64,000 nucleotides of DNA from Oscheius onirici (taxonomy: Eukaryota; Nematoda; Chromadorea; Rhabditida; Rhabditidae). The notes below the pieces were generated by a model. That model ran no database searches, was not told the origin of the DNA, and saw only the letters and a program-made list of their open reading frames with translations. This document shows positions 59,019-64,000 of the stretch, one piece after another (the first letter of the stretch is position 1; every line of letters begins with the position of its first letter). The stretch spans positions 186,001 to 250,000 of the forward strand of contig OW051473.1 of NCBI GenBank assembly GCA_932521025.1, written 5' to 3'. The translations under genes were made by a program, and so were the position numbers.

Positions 59019-59832
59019 CCTCCTCGCATCCTGCAATGATTTAGTCTTTAGCAGCCGTTAGCAGACGCTTCCTTCAGATAATGAGATTGCCGAATGGCTT
59101 CTAATGCAATCAGTGTGCTCCATGTGTGAATTGGCGGCGACTATCTGACCTCACTGGAGCGCGAGTAATTAACATAGGCTTGCTGACAGTCTTGCTGCTA
59201 ACTGAGGAAGGCCAATTAAAAATGATTGTTTGTTGTTTTGGTTGCAAACAGAAACAGGAAGGGGCAGTTGGGAGACCACGACTAACTGCGGCAGTTGTCG
59301 AAAACCAAAATGAGACTACTAGTAAAAAGCTTTTTTTTAAATCTTCTACGAATATCATCCATGTCCATTTGGATTGGAAAAACCGCCCGAATCCTCATCT
59401 TGTGGTGATATTATGCTACCTTCTTAGGCCTATGATTGATATAGAAAAAGAGAGCGAGCTCTGTCTGACTAAAGAAGAACAGTTTCGAAAAATGATTGTA
59501 CAGCTATCTTCTCTCAAAGGCAAAGGTTATACAAACAGAATGTGAATGTTTCCTATAAAAAATTTGCACGAAAAGTGAAAAAAGTGCGTTCGGTAAGCTT
59601 TGACAGAAATTATCATCAGACTGTTTACATTCCCAAAATATATTTCGCAAGTGAGTCAACTGGAGCGGGACGGGAGCTATAGTTAGTTGCTCTGGAGGGT
59701 GGTAAGGCGAAACATTATGAACAGACAAAAGGGAGAGTGAATTGTTCAGAATTTGAAAGGAAACGAAAGATAGGATGTCGGCAAACAGTTTGAATAAAAG
59801 AGAGCAAAAAACCTACCTCTAAAAGTCCCTTG
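59019..59832. other. Intergenic, no gene seen
   Basis: Upstream space of the fucosyltransferase. A plus-strand ORF at 59126-59545 is unspliced and has no recognisable motif; I treat it as noise. Confidence 0.45.
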
Positions 59833-61250
59833 TTAGAACCAAGCGTTCCACCGGACTCCAGTGTTGTTGTATCCTGCTTTTTCAAGTTCTCCTGTAAAGC
59901 ATAATCTCTTCGTGGGCGAATCAGCTCCAGATATTGAAGAACCATCAGCAATAGTCAGGAAGTGGAAAATGTCGGAGGAGAGACACTCGCTAATGCAGCT
60001 GTAGTACAGCTGTGCGTAAGAGGCGGGACTCAAAAAGGTGACAGTCGTTTTCGACTTTTTGTGTCAATCAGCATCGTATAGCCTCAGAAGTGGGAGAACA
60101 AGAACAGAAGAAAAATGATTTAACTTAGATGGACAAGTCCGAGTACTGAAATCTTGCCTATATTTCAGTGTCCATCAACACAAAAAACCTCGAACCTTCT
60201 CTGGTTAACAAAATTGACAACTTGCCCCTTGTTCATTTGAGATGGAGAAGATGACAAAATTGACAAGAGGTGACAAGCTACAACAAAACCAATTTTACGA
60301 GCCGAGAGAGAATAATATGAGGCTATGTAGAAAACAGTTACAAAAGGAGAGAAAATCGGTTAAGAATGAGAATGCAAAAGTGGAAACGTTCTCGCTCTAC
60401 TTTAAAGTTGAACGACAGTCTAGTGTGATCCAGTTGCAATGGTTTGAAACAGTCCAAAAGCGGGAGTGGTGGAATTCATCTTTGGAGCGGACGTCATAGC
60501 TGAACAAAACAAATTACAAACGAGTGAAAAATAAAAGCAAGCATAAGCACCAGAGATGTGCGGGAATGGCCAAAAAAATTCCCGCGGGAATCCTCGGGAA
60601 TGTTTAGTCTCAAAAAGTTTTCCTGCGTCCCACGGGAGGGGATCCCGTGCCCACTTTTATTCCCGCGTTCCCGCGGGAATATTCCCACAAGAAGCAGTTT
60701 TTCCCGCGGGAATGACAGGAAAGGCGGGAATTTTTCAAAAACGCAAATTTCGCTTATTTTCATCGGGTTTTCGCTATGCAACTAATTTTCGCACTGATTT
60801 TCAACAAGCTAATGGACAGAAGGGCAGTTCTAAGCCGATGACAGTAAAAATACGCCATATTTTGACGAAAAAGCTGGTCCTCCCTTGATTTTTTGCCGAC
60901 GAAAAACTCTAAAATGGGAAGAAAAAGAGTCTGAATTTTCCCGCGGGAACCCCGCGGGAATGAAATTCCCGCACATCTCTGATAAGCACACACTTCTGCA
61001 CAATTTAAAGTACTGTAGCCAATGCATGTTGAATAACTTACCAACAGGCATCAGACGATTGATAGTACGAATAATGAGCCAAGCCAGAATTGCTAGGGCA
61101 ACCAGGAAAAGAAAGGTCATTGGTTTTGCGTTTGACTATAAATTTAATTTACTAGGGAAGAAAACAGACCTTCTTCTGTTGCTCAGGAACTGTCTCCTTT
61201 ACTTCCTGATTTTGGTCGGAGAGTAGAACGACAGTGTGCTGAAGAGACAT
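59833..61250 (-). CDS. 77-residue single-pass membrane protein
   Basis: Three small exons (61250-61170, 61135-61042, 59891-59833) add to exactly 78 codons including the stop. The ATG directly follows an ATTTTCAG acceptor. The N-terminus MSLQHTVVLLSDQNQEVKET is hydrophilic after its first residues; one hydrophobic helix FLFLVALAILAWLII (about residues 34-48) is followed by RTINRLMPV and a short tail ending GVRWNAWF. No family recognised. Basic residues directly after the helix suggest a type III-like or tail-facing-cytosol orientation. Intron 2 is 1150 nt and contains a hAT-type MITE. The exon joins rest on phase and consensus only, so a chance assembly remains possible. Confidence 0.55.
60551..60981. 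mobile_element. hAT-type MITE with 17-bp TIRs and 8-bp TSD
   Basis: Ends CAGAGATGTGCGGGAAT (60551-60567) and ATTCCCGCACATCTCTG (60965-60981) are perfect inverted repeats, flanked on both sides by ATAAGCAC (60543-60550, 60982-60989). The 8-bp target duplication and CAG start are typical of hAT elements. The 431-bp interior has no transposase but many copies of TTCCCGCGGGAA or its halves, likely transposase-binding words. Inserted in an intron. Confidence 0.9.
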
Positions 61251-61649
61251 CTGAAAATTACGCTGTCAACTAAAATGAGATCGGTAAACGAAGCAAACAT
61301 TGATTTTGTGCTAACTCTTTTGACTAAAGCAGACATTTAATTACAACAGACTGCGAGAAGACATCAACTCAATTGATTGCAAATCAGCTACGTCAGCATT
61401 CAGAGAGAGAAATAGAAACAACTATGATGTCTTCTGCAACTTATGCGCAGCTTGAATTATGGTTTTTGTAAGCAAACAAAGCGATAAATTTTTGAAAAAT
61501 GAACAGTGGACAATGTTAGATGCAATGTAAAAAGCGTTTTTGGTACACACTTTAACTTGTCAGTAAAAATCTCGAACACTACAAAAACACATAGTTGTAA
61601 GCTTCAAAATGTTCAAGAAATGAATGAAAAAAACATGTTGTTCGAAAAA

Positions 61650-62006
61650 CTATTGTTTTACTTTTGCTAGTGGAGTAAAGACCCTTCCGCTGAAGTATAC
61701 CTTCGAAAGACAGAGGCCACGAATATCGATACCTGAAAGTGCCTGACTGAGGCCGCAAGGCCAAAATACAATATAGGGGTTCGAGAGGTCACAGAGAAAA
61801 GCAAGGGACGAATACATTTTGAAAGGCGGTAAAGCTATTGACGCAGAGAGCGCGGACATCGAAAGTGGTAAATTGTTAGCTATACTATAGAATATCAACT
61901 GGGTAACAAAAAGTATTTTCGTGTTGTCTTGCTCAGTTTTGAGGTCTGTATTGTATGTTTCCATGAGAACATTGCAGGACCTCGGGAGTGCCTCAGAAGT
62001 GGCCAT
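61650..62006 (-). pseudogene. Fragment of a seven-helix receptor (TM6-TM7)
   Basis: A 118-residue minus-strand ORF resembles the end of a serpentine receptor: KILFVTQLIFYSIANNLPLS as TM6 and MYSSLAFLCDLSNPYIVFW as TM7 with an NPYIVF motif near the usual NPxxY. I find no TM1-TM5 exons upstream on this strand, so it is probably a truncated copy. It might instead be the last exon of a gene whose other exons I failed to see. Confidence 0.4.
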
Positions 62007-62488
62007 TTTGTTCTACCCCTGTTAACAAGCCTAAAATTCCTTGTAAACACGTTTGTGTTACGATCGGTGCTTGTGGAATATTGAAACGTTCGAATACGAC
62101 AAAAGTTTATTACCAAAAATAGAAACAACCGCTCTGTAGCGGAGAGAAATCACAACTGGGGAAATATCAGCTAGAATTTAGATGAGGGAAATTGGCGCCT
62201 AAACCGACAGAGGATACGGTATGAGACGGCGGGATATTTGAATGGAGTAAATATCCTAACAGTTTGAATTGGCGGGCAAACTTTTGACGCGCGCAAGCCA
62301 AAAGTTTCATTTGTCTAGCGTCCGCCTTGATTTTTCACATGTTAACAGCTCGTGTCTCTTGTTTTTGACATCATTTTCGAGCTCTTCAAGGTTACGGTAG
62401 CTTTGTCGGAGATGCACTTCTGGGGTCCTTTAATGAAAAGAAGAGTTTCCACATGAATATTGTTTATTAAGGCTCAACTAAACAATTT

Positions 62489-63428
62489 TTAAATAAGAAA
62501 ATTGGTAAGAATATGAGTAAAGAAAGTTAAAAGACAAGACGTTGTTCCAGCGGGTTGAGTCATCAAGGGCAAAGTCTCAGGAACTTTGTCGGTAGGACGC
62601 TGTTGCACGGTGGTCGAACGAGTTGGGAATGAGATGGTAGAGTTCATGCCTATAAATTTTTTGTTGTTTCAAATTGTCCAGCCAAACTAACCGGTTTTCT
62701 CCAAACGCTGGAGCAGCATGCTCAGGCTCTTCACATCGGCATAACCCATCTTCCAGGACCTGTTTGATACGCCTGTATTCTGAAAAACTGTATATAAACG
62801 ACCTTGAAGTAATAAAGAGAGCGAATCCCTAAAGTGAAAACTTTGAGAAACCGACACAAAAAAGTTTGTTGTGGTAACAAAGAAGTGAGTGATAAAATGT
62901 GTTTCATTTCTAGCGGAAAAGTCTATCCCTAAGTATAAAGAGAGGAACATTTTAGCAAAAACAAAAAAAATTCAAATATTATGTTTCAGCCCCTAGAAAA
63001 GAACGTAACTCACCAGCTGTCCCTGAAGCATAGATTTCTTCTTCGCCATCTGCTCTACACCATCTTGAGCCAAAGTGTAGTCGTTGGAAATTCTCGTAGT
63101 TGTTGAAATTGTTGTACTGTCCGAAGTTTCTGGAGAAGCAGTGGAGAACTGGTTTTCTACCATCTTCGTTTTGATCATTTCCGTCGTTTCAGTGTAGTAC
63201 GATTGCTGAGTCGTACTTTCATTTTCCAGCTCAGAAATGTTCAGTGTCGTATAGACCTCTGGTGTCAAAGGAAATGTCTTAAAATTGGTCTTAATTGTGC
63301 AATTGATTAGACACCTCTGTAGACCACAATAGAGTTGAATTGTCTATAAGACCAGAATCTTCTGCAGGAACAACAGATCGGATCTCCAGAACAAGAAACA
63401 TTAACAACCAAGACAAATGAGGAGACAT
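62489..63428 (-). CDS. Ser/Thr-rich surface protein, possibly GPI-anchored
   Basis: Four exons (63428-63315, 63256-63014, 62779-62692, 62649-62489) give 201 residues. Signal peptide MSPHLSWLLMFLVLEIRS; a mucin-like Thr/Ser/Glu-rich body (NESTTQQSYYTETTE, PETSDSTTISTTTR) with N-glycosylation sites NST, NIS, NES; a short basic/helical part (VKSLSMLLQRLEKT); and a hydrophobic C-terminal end SCLLTFFTHILTNFLI with no following charged residues. The last feature, with the small residues AGTTS before it, is the layout of a GPI-attachment signal, though a plain membrane anchor is possible. Probably O-glycosylated at the cell or cuticle surface. AATAAA on the minus strand lies 21-26 nt past the stop (62468-62463). 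Confidence 0.65.
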
Positions 63429-63680
63429 GGTTGAGGTAAAGTAAAGCAGCAAGTCGGAACGCTCACTTTTATATACCCTTCAAGGGTTACGAATCTCCTA
63501 CGCAAACAAGTGTGATTAAAAATTGTGTAGCACACGCAACATACGGATATTTCGAGCTCTACTTTTGATCTTTGAAAATGATGAACAAGATCGGTATCAC
63601 AACGGAAGTATGATTGCACATTGAGGCGAATAATGCAGTTACTTGCTCTATAGATTCGTTTTCGCCTCGGTTTTTGCAAA

Positions 63681-64000
63681 ATGTTGCAAAAAAATATTCT
63701 GGCTGGTGAGTCCTTTCAATCTCCTCCGATTGTGTTATTCCAGATTTTCGCTTCTCTGGCCATCCAAGTCAAGACTGATAAGATCAAGGACTTTGCCAAC
63801 GTCAACTTTGTCCTCCAATGCCGCTACAATACAACAATCTTATCGGCTTCCTTCAAATATGAGATTTTCTTGAAGGAACGAGACCTTCTCCATGACGATA
63901 AGGTCGCCAGTTTCGCCGGAGCCGGATTGGGAGGTGTGAACAGCAGCATCTCCGGAAATGTCTACGGAGATGGGCCGTTCAGTCCTAGATACAACTTTTA
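63681..64000 (+). CDS. Putative secreted protein, 5' part (right end cut)
   Basis: An ATG at 63681 opens a frame running to the window end (at least 106 residues). The beginning MLQKNILAGESFQSPPIVLF runs into a hydrophobic stretch IVLFQIFASLAIQV that could be a signal or anchor. Then a coding-like body: IKDFANVNFVLQCRYNTT, KYEIFLKERDLLHDD, and a Gly-rich AGAGLGGVNSSISGN. GTGAGT...TTCCAG at 63706-63743 looks like an intron but removing it would break the frame from this ATG, so either it is not spliced or the true start lies elsewhere. Family not recognised. Confidence 0.5.
   Translation, partial: MLQKNILAGESFQSPPIVLFQIFASLAIQVKTDKIKDFANVNFVLQCRYNTTILSASFKYEIFLKERDLLHDDKVASFAGAGLGGVNSSISGNVYGDGPFSPRYNF

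Noticed and set aside
60494-60888. ORFs inside the 60.5-61.0 kb region
   Set aside because: They fall within the hAT MITE and arise from its repeated CCCGCGGG words.
1-64000. CRISPR arrays, bacterial operons, phage or viral genes
   Set aside because: No regularly spaced repeats, no long intronless gene runs and no viral hallmark proteins; the sequence is spliced animal DNA.

Overview
This is eukaryotic nuclear DNA, almost certainly from a nematode, probably a rhabditid-like chromadorean. Four things point there. Introns are tiny (mostly 34-60 nt) with TTTCAG-type acceptors. Many start codons sit directly behind a lone 3' splice acceptor, as spliced-leader trans-splicing produces. Gene families are typically nematode (Str/Srh-like chemoreceptors, a small-ectodomain receptor tyrosine kinase, bestrophins). 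Interstitial repeats match the nematode telomere hexamer TTAGGC. I cannot name the genus. Gene models were joined by hand from exon frames, splice consensus and comparison of paralogues inside the window; most complete models add up to a whole number of codons, which supports them.

Layout. 1-1.4 kb: 3' half of a bestrophin. 2.1-8.4 kb: two tandem fatty-acid amide hydrolase (FAAH) genes. 8.4-12.6 kb: decayed, partly duplicated gene remnants plus a small intact gene (11.3-11.8 kb). 12.6-25.7 kb: about 13 kb with no convincing gene. 25.7-30.0 kb: an immunoglobulin-superfamily membrane receptor with three alternative last exons. 31.1-32.9 kb: a TNF-receptor-type cysteine-rich protein anchored at its extreme C-terminus. 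34.1-34.5 kb: a small secreted protein. 34.9-38.2 kb: two paralogous secreted proteins transcribed divergently. 40.3-42.3 kb: a complete bestrophin. 42.5-49.4 kb: a class-A-like GPCR whose 4.9-kb intron contains a whole receptor tyrosine kinase gene on the other strand, bracketed by inverted copies of a tRNA-derived repeat. 49.6-50.8 kb: a small coiled-coil protein. 51.0-52.3 kb: a 17-beta-HSD-like short-chain reductase. 53.7-56.4 kb: two tandem chemoreceptors. 57.1-59.0 kb: an alpha-1,3-fucosyltransferase. 59.8-61.3 kb: a 77-residue membrane protein with a hAT-type MITE in its intron. 61.6-62.0 kb: a receptor fragment. 62.5-63.4 kb: a Ser/Thr-rich surface protein. The right edge cuts a gene that begins near 63.7 kb.

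No single pathway unites the genes. The right half is rich in membrane and secreted products (receptors, channel, fucosyltransferase, mucin-like protein), in keeping with a sensory and surface-protein gene neighbourhood. The most notable structures are the nested kinase with its repeat-donated stop codon, the divergent secreted pair, the receptor with exchangeable tails, and the TNFR-like protein.
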